From NCBI GenBank assembly GCA_905250075.1, contig CAJNOP010000132.1, positions 338,524 to 402,523 on the forward strand: a DNA stretch of 64,000 bases, written 5' to 3'. Positions 36,501-47,900 of the stretch are shown piece after piece. Source of the stretch: Rotaria sp. Silwood1. Its lineage: Eukaryota > Rotifera > Eurotatoria > Philodinida > Philodinidae. Position numbers and translations under genes: made by a program. The notes under the pieces are model-generated. The model saw only the letters and a list, made by a program, of their open reading frames with translations. It had not been told where the DNA came from and searched no databases. Position 1 is the stretch's first letter, and every line of letters begins with the position of its first letter.

Positions 36501-37934
36501 TAATACGTTATTTGACATTGCTAAAGTTTTGCAGGAAGCATAATTAAATTTCGTATTATGGCATATGCCGTCAGTAGTTTTAGTTTTCTTTTTTTTCCTT
36601 AAGGATGTTTCCTTTATTATTTTTTCGAGCGAATATAATCTCATATGACCATTGTGACATAGAAAAGAATTGAAAAGTAACTGCTACTAATTAATTCATT
36701 CTTCCATTGAGAATAACAGATAGCAATTTTTATAGTTATATTAAAACAAGGCTTTTTCATTAAATTTCTATTTATGACTATTGACACTGGATTCTACTCT
36801 TTTACTGCCCTATCATTTACTATCATAAATTATCATTTTCAAATGACAATTTGTTCTTTGAGTTCAAATTTTTTATTTTCTTCTTCTTCTTCTTCTTCTT
36901 CTTCATTTCCAATAATAGCAACTGCTCTTTATACAAGTACTTTTTTTATAATAATATTTGACAGATATGCATATATGTGTGAACGTCTAGTGAATGAATT
37001 AAGCATTTGATTGAACGAATGCGTAGGAAGCAAAGAGAAAGAGAGAAAGAACGAGAAAAAACATGTATTGTACACTATGCGACCTTATGAAACACATACG
37101 CGCAAAAGTTTAACCTTGGTTGTGACCGATGGATGTTGACCGCCACTACTCATGCTAACAAATATGTATGAACAAACATGCGAACACACATTATGTATAA
37201 ACTTATCGAACACGAGCAAGAAAAAAAGATTGTATGCATGTGTGTTCATGTGATTGCATTGCGTCCGGTTGACCTTGGTCAAAGAGAGAAAGAAAGAAAA
37301 AGAAAATATAAAGATTCATATTGTACCATCGGTCATTTTACAGTTGTGTTCAAGGTCATCAAATTTATTTCTTATTTGTGCACATGCTATTAAACAAAAG
37401 CAACATTTTGTAAAAAAAAAGATTTTCATTTTTCCATATGATGAATATTATTGATGAAGTAAGTTGTAAAAGAAAAAAAAAATAGAGATTGATATTTGCG
37501 TCATATGAAATGAGAGAGGAAAAAAACACAAGTTATTTGCTAACATTTACTAGAATTCTTGTCATCGACTTGTTATTGCTATCACGAAAGATCTTATATA
37601 CATATATATATATATATATTTACTTATGGTGATTGCGTGAGATGGGGAAAAAAAAGACGAACAAGGACATGAAAACAACTCAGCTTAGACGCGACTATAT
37701 AACGTAATATTACATAAAAATGTAATAGAAACAAGTCGAGGGAGGTGGAAGAAAAAAAAGAAAAAAAAATTATAAGAAGAGATGAAAGAAAGAAAAAAAA
37801 AGAAAAATTACATAATTCGATTTGACAGAAAAACACGTCTAGCGTCGGGAACAGAACGCTGTTTCATAACAATAATGCGGACTACAACAGAGAACTAGCA
37901 AATAGTAGAGAATTGCTTGTCTCGTTCTGTTTTT
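30568..37934. other. Long AT-rich intergenic region
   Basis: About 7.4 kb without a gene I can support. A frame near 31072-31302 ends in NEKGETALKLSK, faintly like an ankyrin-repeat turn, but it has no start, no repeats and no neighbours of that type. Simple sequences include a CTT/TTC run (36878-36904) and TA runs near 36465 and 37603. Confidence 0.4.
36878..36904. repeat. TTC microsatellite
   Basis: About nine uninterrupted TTC units in non-coding DNA about 1.4 kb upstream of the first bZIP gene. Confidence 0.9.
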
Positions 37935-38047
37935 TGACGTTAATGGCAAAACTACAGAACGTATGTTCTGTCTGACGTCCTTAACTTACGCAAGAAAAAA
38001 AAAAAAAGCAACAAAACAGAAAACTACTGTTACTGTCTATGACGTCG
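37935..38047. promoter_or_regulatory. Cluster of three TGACGT (CRE-like) sites upstream of the first bZIP gene
   Basis: TGACGTTA at 37935, TGACGTCC at 37973 and TGACGTCG at 38040 lie 300-410 bp before the start codon at 38347. TGACGT is the core half-site for CREB/ATF-type bZIP factors. Three in 113 bp of AT-rich DNA is more than expected by chance. Function is inferred, not shown. Confidence 0.4.
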
Positions 38048-38346
38048 ACTATTAATGGTCTAATGCAATCGCACATACGCAAGTAAAAAAAAGAAAAAAG
38101 AAACGACGCAAGAAGATAGAAAAGAGAGAAAGAAAAGGAGAAGAGAAAAGAATCAAATCACGCAATCGCCTTTCTCCGTCATCGGACGCCACCAAAAACA
38201 TATTACTCGCTTTCTTCCATACTCAGCACTCACAAGGTCGTTTTGTGTGGATTGATAGTGTTGTTGTTGTTGGGTGACAATAACAAGTTTTCCCGGTGAA
38301 GTTAATCATAACAAAAATAATTCCAAATATCATCAATAATTAGAGA

Positions 38347-39665
38347 ATGGTAAGTTTTCAATGTCAAAATGACCTAATTAACTATCGACTAATTTGTTAT
38401 GAGTAATGTGTGATTATAGAAAAAAAAAAAGTAACAAATAATGTGCTATCTGTAAATATGCGTTACAAATGGTGATATCATTTTTTCATTGTTTTTTTTT
38501 TTTCATTTCAGGTTGGTCCAGTACAAAGCGAAGAATCATCGTTAAGTCCTAACATAGATAATACTCAACAACAACAACATTATCGACTTCAATTACTAGC
38601 ACAGGCTGTTGAAAAAGTAGAAAGTGAGTGTTCACAAAAAGCACTTACTGCAACAACATCTGCTCCTAAAAAACAACAAAATCAAATTCCAATCGATTCT
38701 CTTTCCATGACATCATCATCATCACAACAACAACAAGAGTTATTAATGCAATTACTTGCTCAACAAAATGTTGCTGCAGTGATGGCTGCTGCGGCAGCGG
38801 CAGCAGCAGCACAACGTCAAGTTCAACAACATAAATTAGAACCAATATCTCCACCATCAACATCATCAGCATCATCAACAGCTGAAAGTCCAATAGATTT
38901 TTCTTCTCGTCGTTCAACAGATGATATCAATGAATGTTCAACACCAATATCATTATCACCATTACCAAATCAACCACAACAAATTATTTCAACAATGTTA
39001 CAAAATCTTCAATCATCAAATAATTATCCATTTTTATTAACAAATAAAAATGGTAAACCAACACGACCATTTAAAGCTTATCCACGTGAACCATTAATGT
39101 TACCACTTGGATTTTGTCCTAGTACAACATCGGAACAAACAAATATTTTTGCTGAAGCAGCTAGTCGTGCAACAGCTAATCGAAAACGACTTACTCAAAC
39201 ACAAGAACGTCTTAAACAACGTTTACAACAACAGCAACAACAACAACAACAACAACAACAATTATTAAGTACAACACATTTTATATCATCATCTGGTACA
39301 CAAATTTTACAACCACCAAAAAAACGACATCGAATGATGGAAAATCCAATAACAAATGATGAAAAAATTATATCTAATGAACAAAATGATGATACAAATA
39401 ATGCAATCAAAGATGATACATATTGGGAACGGCGAAGAAAAAATAATGAAGCTGCTAAACGTAGTCGTGATGCAAGACGTGCTAAAGAAGATGAAATTGC
39501 TTTAAGGTAAAAGTTTCATTTAAAATCAATAAAAATCAATTTTTCTCTTTATATATTTATAGAGCAGCAATTTTAGAACAAGAAAATATTAAATTACGTC
39601 TTGAATTATCACAACTAAAACAAGAAACGGCTAAATTGCGGTGTATGATTCATGCATCTTCATAG
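38347..39665 (+). CDS. PAR/giant/CES-2-like bZIP transcription factor, 366 aa (upstream copy)
   Basis: Coding exons: 38347-38349 (only the ATG), 38512-39506, 39563-39665; the sum is 1101 nt, in frame. The ATG abuts a strong donor (ATG|GTAAGT). Domains: a Gln-rich region with an Ala run (about 66-105); P-I-D-F-S at 128-132, close to the PxDLS motif that recruits CtBP; KPTRPFKAYPREPLMLPLGF at about 183-202, the proline-rich motif next to the DNA-binding part in this family; a polyglutamine tract; the basic region YWERRRKNNEAAKRSRDARR (about 305-324); and a leucine zipper to residue ~355. Nuclear DNA-binding dimer; relatives (HLF, NFIL3, giant, CES-2) bind TTACGTAA-type sites. An intron splits the basic region from the zipper. 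A paralogue follows at 43145. Confidence 0.9.
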
Positions 39666-42600
39666 TCATATATATCTATAAATATGTTTGTAAGTGTGCG
39701 TACGGCTCTCTCTCTCTCATGTTAGACTCGGTGATGTGTTTTTGTTCTCTTTTCATTTTGCTAAAGTATTCATTTATTTCTTATTCATCGAGTTGTTCGA
39801 TTTCTTGCTTTTTTTATCTTTATCTCTGCTAAGCAGTCTTTGAATACAAATGAGAGAGCCGAGCTCCTCGGATGTATTCATATGTCTTTACTATTGGACT
39901 GAATTACACTGCTTCATTTTGTTTTGTTGTATTTGACATTACCAATGACGTTTCGTTTTTTTCTTTTCTATTGTGCCGTGTATAAGTGGCCATCTTTTGT
40001 TTGTTCTCCACTTAACGATATGCTTTATTATTATATTTCATAATATCGTTTATGTTTTAGTTTTCTTTTTGTTCTTGTTTTTTTACGCAATATATGGTAC
40101 TTTTTCTTTTCTTTTTTTGTTTGTATGTGGGTCTATATTTAGAATTGATTAGAATCGACTTCGTATTCGTCTATATTATTGTGTCATATTTCGTTTGTTT
40201 ATTTGTTTTTAAATGTATACGAAAAAAAAAAGAACTCAATCTCAATGAATGCGTATATATATGTATTGACGCGGGCTGTTTTTTTTTTCTTTTGTCATAT
40301 TCTAATAGACAAACCTTTTCATTTTTTTTTTTTGTTTGAAATAAAGATATGATTTGAATTTTATTATCAAAGAAAAGTACTTATAATACGAAGTATTTGA
40401 TTGATAAAAATAGATAGGTCTTCCTTTTTCTTTTTTTAGTATAATAGGTATTCATTAGTACATAAACCTCTCATTGAAGTAAATAGAAAGGTTGAAGATA
40501 GGAAAATTTATGATTCACATATTGAAGATTAAGTAGACCGACAAAGTAATTATCAAGGATATTACATTTCTAAATTGAACTGCATTTTTAACATAATGCT
40601 GAAATCAATATTATTCTTGTTCGTTGATACTACAAGTAGGCTTTGATATTTTTTTTCATGTAAATTATAACAAGGTTTTATTTATAGCTTTCTGTCGTTA
40701 TTAAAGAAGTTGATGACGCATGGCATGCAGACTAACGTAATAGACATGCCTAATTACTACAGAATATGTATTCGAACTTGAAGTAGATGTTATGGCACTC
40801 ATATTGTATTATATATCATCAAAGAAAGATATGTATTTTACTTCTGAAATATTTATAATTTCGATGAAAAATCCTTTTCTCTTATAAAATTAGGATATAG
40901 TTAATTTGTAATGATATCTTGTTAGAAAAATATTATTTTACTCAATCAGAATACAAATTTTAGTTTCGACACATATATGTAAATAATTAAACTCTTAACT
41001 TTCATAATTACTAAGATCGAAAGAGATATAAAGTGGTATACTACCATCCACAAGTGGTTAGGTTGCATCCGTGTAATTATTCAAAGATAACTGTGTCCTA
41101 TTATTATGTCAAATAATTCGTTATGAACTAGAAATTATATAAAAACTAGAAATTTCAAAATGGGTTTGATCAACAAGAATATTAATTGTAGTTTTTTTTA
41201 AAAATATGTTAGACTTTGAGAAAAGACACTTTCAAAAATCGTAAAGAAAAAGTACTCAATTTGGTAATCATAATATGATGATGTGTTCATTATCAAACCA
41301 ATTAAAGTGAAGAGAGAAAAAAACAATGAAAACATAATCTAAGCAATCTTCCTGATAAGATCACTATTTTATATATATTTGCTTATCAAAATTGATCATT
41401 GATGCAAAAATATTCAAAAGCCTAATTTTCCTATTTTAGACGAAAAAAAAATTTTTGCTTTTTTTCTATATTCTCTATGATGTTTTGAATAACAAAATGA
41501 ACTCAATTGATCTTATTCAATAGTTCACACAGTGAGAAGTTAAGATCAAAGATTCTATATAGCATAATTGTCTCGAGAGAGATTATATGTACGCATAAAA
41601 AACAATTTTTATATCCTATTTCAAACAAACAAATTCTTATAACACATAGTACTATTTATTATAGTTGTTTTCTTCGTTCGTTCTTGTTTTATTGAATCAC
41701 ATTATTTCCATATGTTCTAACAAAAAAGCATTTTTTTTTTTCTTCTTCTATCATGCATGACCTTTCACATCATCATCATTATTTTAACATATCGCAATTA
41801 ATCATTCTATTTTATTTCTATTTTTTATATTCAATTCCGCTAGACATCTGTTTTTGAATATATATATGATGCAAAGATTACCTAAACAGATTGCAATATA
41901 TAATTATTGAAACAAAACATCCGCTGAATGTAATTTTTCAAGATTAAAATTGTCTCAAGGATATTGATTGGTCTCTTTTTGACATTAAAATTGATTGGTT
42001 ATTAAAAAGAAAAAAATAAAATAAAATAAAATAAACTTGTAATTTAATATCTCTCTTCACACGAATGTGTGACAAGGTCACATAATGTTGTTCAATGATT
42101 ATTATATTGTATCATATAACACATGATAATAATGAAAAATTAAGAGAATTGAGTTCATATATTTATAAATGTCAAATATTTGAAAGAAAAAAAAGAAATT
42201 AAAAAAAAAAAGCACTTTTAGGACAACAAACAACCAGTGATGAATGAACATTGTTAAATTGCCGTAAAAATCAAGTCTTAATGATAATAATGCGAAGATA
42301 ACGATATATTTCAAACCATGATACTCTTTTTCTTTTTTGTATGTGAACGGACATTAATTTCAATATTTTTTTCAGAAAAACAAAAAAATAATCGAAAAAT
42401 GCTTTGTTTTGATTATTGGTATCATTTTTCTTGTTTTAAAATTTGTTCATAATCATGCATAAAATTGCAGTGAAGTCAGATAATTATGGTCATTGATAGT
42501 CCTATTTCACAGTGATCTTAGAAGTTTTTCATGCATCTTTTTTTTTTTGTCACAAAATTTGATTTTAAGTTATTCATTTATATCATCACATATTTATCAT

Positions 42601-43144
42601 ATGATTACTATTAATTATCTCAATAACAAAAGCTCTTTTCTTTTTCTCATTGAATTAATCAAGATCTTATTTTTTCCTCCTACAATGTGTAATTAATGTA
42701 TATTGAGTGACCAGTGACCGATGTATATACAATGACGATCCAATCTTCTTTTCTGCTATGCGATATATTCGTTCTTTTTTCATTCACATCGATCACCAAA
42801 GAGCTCAAGCTGTGTTCGCTTGTGCATGTTGAACGTTGTGTTATTTAATTCTCTTTCCTTATTTTCTTTTCTTTTTTTTTTTCGTTCATACACATAGCAT
42901 GACCTTGAGTATGTGAGCAAACTGATGGTCAAAAAAAATTTTTTCTTCTCTTTCGCTGACCTCACTATTCATCTTCATAATCGACAGGGGTCAGCAATCT
43001 TTTGCTTTATCGCTCACACGGAAGAGAGCCGTTAGAACGACCTTGCGCAATCTATATTTCGTTTTCAAAAAAATAAATAAAACCAACAGGCTACATCTCT
43101 TGCGTTCTTTTGCCTTACCGCCGCAGGTGATTATTCAACATTGA
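39666..43144. other. 3' UTR of the first bZIP gene and spacer to the second
   Basis: The first ~680 bp are T-rich and end in an AATAAA at 40340-40345. The rest (40.4-43.1 kb) shows no gene, only AT-rich DNA with A/T runs. Confidence 0.45.
40340..40345 (+). terminator. Candidate polyadenylation signal, first bZIP gene
   Basis: First canonical AATAAA about 675 bp after the stop, following a long T-rich stretch. Position fits a 3' UTR end; not proven. Confidence 0.35.
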
Positions 43145-44123
43145 ATGCAATCAGACGTGATGGTGAGTATATTAGATTTGATAGCGGCTAAGCCATTGGC
43201 GAAAAAAAAAAATGAAAGTGCGTTCCATGAACAATATGAGCAAATATTTGATACGAAAAGAAAATATATACATATATATATATAAAGAGAGAAAGAAATA
43301 ATATGTGTACATTCGGTGATCAATGATCAAGTTGAATAGGTGATGGTGAGTTATCTAAAAAAAAAGAAAACATTTCGTCTTCCTTTGCTAAAAGAACTAA
43401 TAGGCGGTTTATTCTTATTGTCATTCTTATGATGCTACTTAAGTGAGAAGACATTACTGTGAACTTAATTATCAAAGAATTCAGGGTCAACATTGAAGAA
43501 AATTGGAGGCGTATAAAGATCTTTTTCTTTTTACTAAGAGAGAACACACAAAATAATGTTTTATCCAAAATAGAAACACGCGAGAAAAAACAAAAAGTTT
43601 TCTCGAGTAAAATGAGAGAACCATTCTTGGTTTTATTTATATAGATCTTTTGATAATATACTAAGAACTACGAATTAGTATATGTTAACAGTGACGTCAT
43701 CATTTTTGAGTGTTCAATTAACGTATGTCAATTCCTTGCATCGTTCTCGGATAATGATCAGTTTGTTCTCTGATGACACATATATTTTCTCTTGTTCTTA
43801 CTCACTTTTTTTTTTTGTTTTTAAGTACAAAGAAATCAATGTTTAATCATATTTGTTTTTGTTTTATCTTAACTCTAGATCGCTCCACAACTTCATTTTT
43901 TGGCTGATATAGCTGATCAAATGGAACAAATAAATCATCATGATGATGAACACGATCAATCATCAAATGAAGAAAATACACATGATGATCAACAACAATT
44001 ATTATTCAAATATCTTGCTGAATCGTTACAAAAACAACAGCAACAACAACAACAACAACAAACTGGACCAATTGATTTTTCAACGACATCAAATATAATG
44101 AAAAAAGAACTACAAGATGATCC

Positions 44124-44154
<31 letters not shown>

Positions 44155-44956
44155 GATGTAGATATGGTAAAAAAAAACACAGCAGTCGTTTATTTTTTCA
44201 TTCATATTTTTCGTTTTTGGTTTTTGGTTTTTAGCAAGAGAAAAAATCTTCTTCATTAATTCAATCATCTCTTCCTATGTTACCACCTTTATTACTTCGT
44301 AATAAACATGGTAAACCAACTCGACCATTTAAAGCATATCCTCGTGATCCATTATCATTACCACTTGGTTTTTATTCTCCATTAGTTCCATCATCAGATA
44401 ATTTATTAAATGTATTAGCATCATCAAATGATGATTTTTCTAAACAATTTCGTAAACGTATACAACAAGCACAAGAACGTTTAGTAAATCGTTTACAAGA
44501 TTCACCAATAAAAAATCTTAATCAACAACAAGAAAAACTTCATAGTCCATCATCAACAACAAATAATATTCCACCAAAAAAACGTTATCGACCAAATACA
44601 CCACCACCAGAAATTTCTTCATCAATATCAAGTCAACAAACTAATCATGAAACAGATACAAAAGATGATGCTTATTGGGAACGACGAAGAAAAAATAATG
44701 AAGCTGCTAAACGTAGTCGTGATGCACGACGTGCTAAAGAAGATGAAATAGCACTTCGGTAAAACAAATAAATAAATCAATTGATTAGATTCATTTCTTT
44801 CTTTTTGTTTTTTTTTTTCTTCTGATTTATAGAGCAGCTTGGCTTGAACAAGAAAATCTTAAACTTCGACTTGAAAATGCACATTTAAAACAAGAAAATG
44901 TTCAACTTCGTTGTCAAATATATGGTTCAACAGATTTATCCAATCCATCAACATAA
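43145..44956 (+). CDS. PAR/giant/CES-2-like bZIP transcription factor, 317 aa (downstream copy)
   Basis: Exons: 43145-43162 (MQSDVM), 43879-44166, 44235-44758, 44833-44956; the sum is 954 nt, in frame. The first exon is the least certain part: another ATG|GTGAG lies at 43343-43345 and would also join in phase. Domains: an acidic/Gln-rich start; P-I-D-F-S at 70-74; a run of Asp; KPTRPFKAYPRDPLSLPLGF (from about 129); PPKKRYR; the basic region YWERRRKNNEAAKRSRDARR (from about 249); and the zipper WLEQENLKLRLENAHLKQEN. The intron in the basic region is at the same codon as in the upstream copy (after DEIALR), so the two genes are tandem duplicates on one strand. Role: nuclear transcription factor; targets unknown. 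Confidence 0.88.
43692..43699. promoter_or_regulatory. Palindromic CRE (TGACGTCA) in first intron of the downstream bZIP gene
   Basis: Perfect 8-bp TGACGTCA, 180 bp before exon 2. It is the full consensus for CREB/ATF/PAR-class bZIP dimers and so could mediate control by a bZIP factor, possibly the neighbour (inference). Confidence 0.4.
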
Positions 44957-47900
44957 TTTTAGAGAAATAATCATCGAGTTGTTTTTCTTTTCTTTTTTTT
45001 TTGTTTTGTTTTCTTCTTGTAGTAGAAAATTTTTCTTTTCATTATCTTGCCGTGAATTCAAATTGTTCATGCCATAATGAGGCTTATGTTTGTCTCTTGT
45101 ATCTACATAAAATACATGTTGTCATTCGTCCTTTTCTTTTTTGCATCATTTCCTGTTTTCTATATATGTCTGTGTGTGCGTGTGTATTATTGAAAATAAA
45201 TAAAATAGGTAAATGAAAAATGAGAAATCATCTATGATGACATCATCATGATCACTAACAATGTGTTGTAAGACTCATTTAAAAGATGAAAAAGAAAAAC
45301 GATATTGAACTTGTCTAGATTTACGTCATATACAATATTGTTTGATGTTTATTCATGCATTGATGGAATTTTTGGTCTAATAAGATCCATCTGTTCATAA
45401 TTCAAAATGAAATAGTGAACATCGTTTCAGGACAATCTTTCGTTGTATAGTACTGTTTTTTTGTTGCGCATTAAAGACAAGTTTGTCCGTTGCATGGGTG
45501 AACCATATTGAACATTCGTACATATACATATATACATGTACGTCTCAGAATGATGATTATGAGAAGCTTGTTAGTTAGAGAGAAAAAGGTCAGAATTAGC
45601 CAATTTAGTTAGAGTGCTTGCTAGTGACCATAATATTACATGACTTTTTATTGTGAATTGATGTCCAAAATAGAGTTCATTCGAAGATTAAATTCATAAG
45701 GGATAAGATGATATATTAATGAACAAACATACATATATATATATCTATGGTTGGTAATTAAATTGGAAAAAGCTTTTAACGGGTTTTGTATATGAGAATT
45801 TATTTAGTCATAAAGATGATGAATTTCAATAACTATTATTAAGATTATTTCAAAAAATGTTTATTTTTCTCAAAGCTTTTCTTCAGTAACCTATGTGACT
45901 ACTTGTTCAGTTATTGTTTTTTTTTGCAATGTAATTAAAAATTTTTGAAAGAAAATAAACACAAGGGAATACCGAGAATGATCAATTTTTATTTATTTAA
46001 CTCGGTTCATATCACAATTGTTCGTATCGAATTTTTCTTAGATGAATATGATTTCGAATATATTGTGACTGACATCGTTTGAGAAATCTTGAAATTAATA
46101 AAAATATCACTTGAGAAATGATATACTCATATAAACTTTTCAAGATCAATATTTCTACATTATTGGTTTTGATGTATACAACTGTTACTATTTATTTTAT
46201 GTTATAGAACAATTCACTTATGATATTGTGAATTAAAGTATAGTTTAATGTTTTGATTGATGATAATTTTATTTTAATTTATGCATTTATATTGAAATCA
46301 CCTGTTATTTAATGATTGATAGGAGAAGTGACGGATGGTAACAGACATTTATCGAATGATTTAATACATATCGGATATGTTATGTATAAGGATTATTGTG
46401 TGACTGAATAGATATAATTCTTGTTTATTTATGACTAACGCTTTTATAGGTGGAAAATGAAGCAAAGTTATAAAGTTGTAACTCGATCCATAGAACTACT
46501 TCTACTAGAACCCATACTATCTTATATCAAATGAATGATCATGTTGAGATAAACATTTTTTATGACGGAATTCATTATTTTTCAACGAGTCAATAAAAAA
46601 TTTGAATGATGTCAATATATGGTGTTTTTGAGCTTAAATTACTTTCAAAATCAATCTAATATGGTACTTCTATTCATGTAAAGAGAACGAGAAGTAAAGG
46701 TTCTCCACTGTAACTACTAACTTGTATGGTTCTCTAACACTATTATAATTATCAAGTGTTTTTTAATTTAGTTCTGCTGATTGTATAGTCGAAATAACAC
46801 ACTGAAAAATTTCGAAAACCTATCTTTAATCTATCTAACATGTATAGAGTGGATCTAGAATCTCTTCAATGACAACAACAAACATTACTACTGTTTACTA
46901 TGAAGAGCTCTGTGTATTAGCTACAAAAATCATAAATACGTAAAACTTCAAGATATCTTCAAGAGGTACAGACTGCTATCGAAGTGTCAATTTTAGCTAA
47001 AAAGCAATAGTATTTCGAGTATCTTTGATTCAATAGTACTCAAAATAATAAAACCTGAGTCGATCTATGTATATTTCAAAATCCTATTGTAACATTTATT
47101 TTCGTCCGAAAATTTACCTCGTGTCTCCCTTCATCTATATGTCAAAAAAAAAGTTCATCCAAAATCTCGTTGTCATTATTTAGGCGTATTTTCTTATAGA
47201 CTTAATGATGTTATTAAGAATCAGAACTTGTTATTTTATAATTAAGGTCACGTTTCAGATAAATCTATTTTTGAAATATTCTTGAGGTTACTCCAAGGTG
47301 AATTTTTGGATGAAAACACAAGTTGTTGTACACGTTTGAAACATGCATGGATCGTTTCAAGTTTTTATGCTAAACACGATTCTGGTGTTCAATTTTTTTT
47401 TAATTTTGAGTATTCTTGTCAATTGAACAGATTGAAGATCCATAGTAAACATGCTTCATAAATTAAAGATGAGTGTTCGAAATTTTCAAGAGTCATTTTT
47501 TAGCTATAAAGTCAGAAGAACTAAACCTTCAAAGCTTGATGCTTATAGTATTGTTAAAGAATCATATGATCTACTAGTTGCAGTAAAAAAATCTTTTCCC
47601 TCATGCTCTTTATATGAATAGAAAAACCATGAAGAGCATCTCATAATAACTGAGGATAAGTTCTTAAGGATATTTTCGATACTTTTTTCTTGACCTAGAA
47701 AGCTAAAATTTCTATCCCACATATATTGAACAAAGATCTCTAATTTTTCAAAGTTTAAACTCTCTACTTTAAACTAGTACCAAACTTCATGAATTTTCTT
47801 ACTGAATTCTTTTAATATTTGTATCATTGAGCTAGTCAAGACATAGTGGGTAAGTTTTTTTCACACTAGAAAAATGTAATATAGTATCTACAATCTTTCA

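Noticed and set aside
43900-43902. TTG as start of the second bZIP protein
   Set aside because: Non-ATG. The exon is open back to a good acceptor at 43878 and joins in phase to an upstream ATG exon, as in the paralogue.
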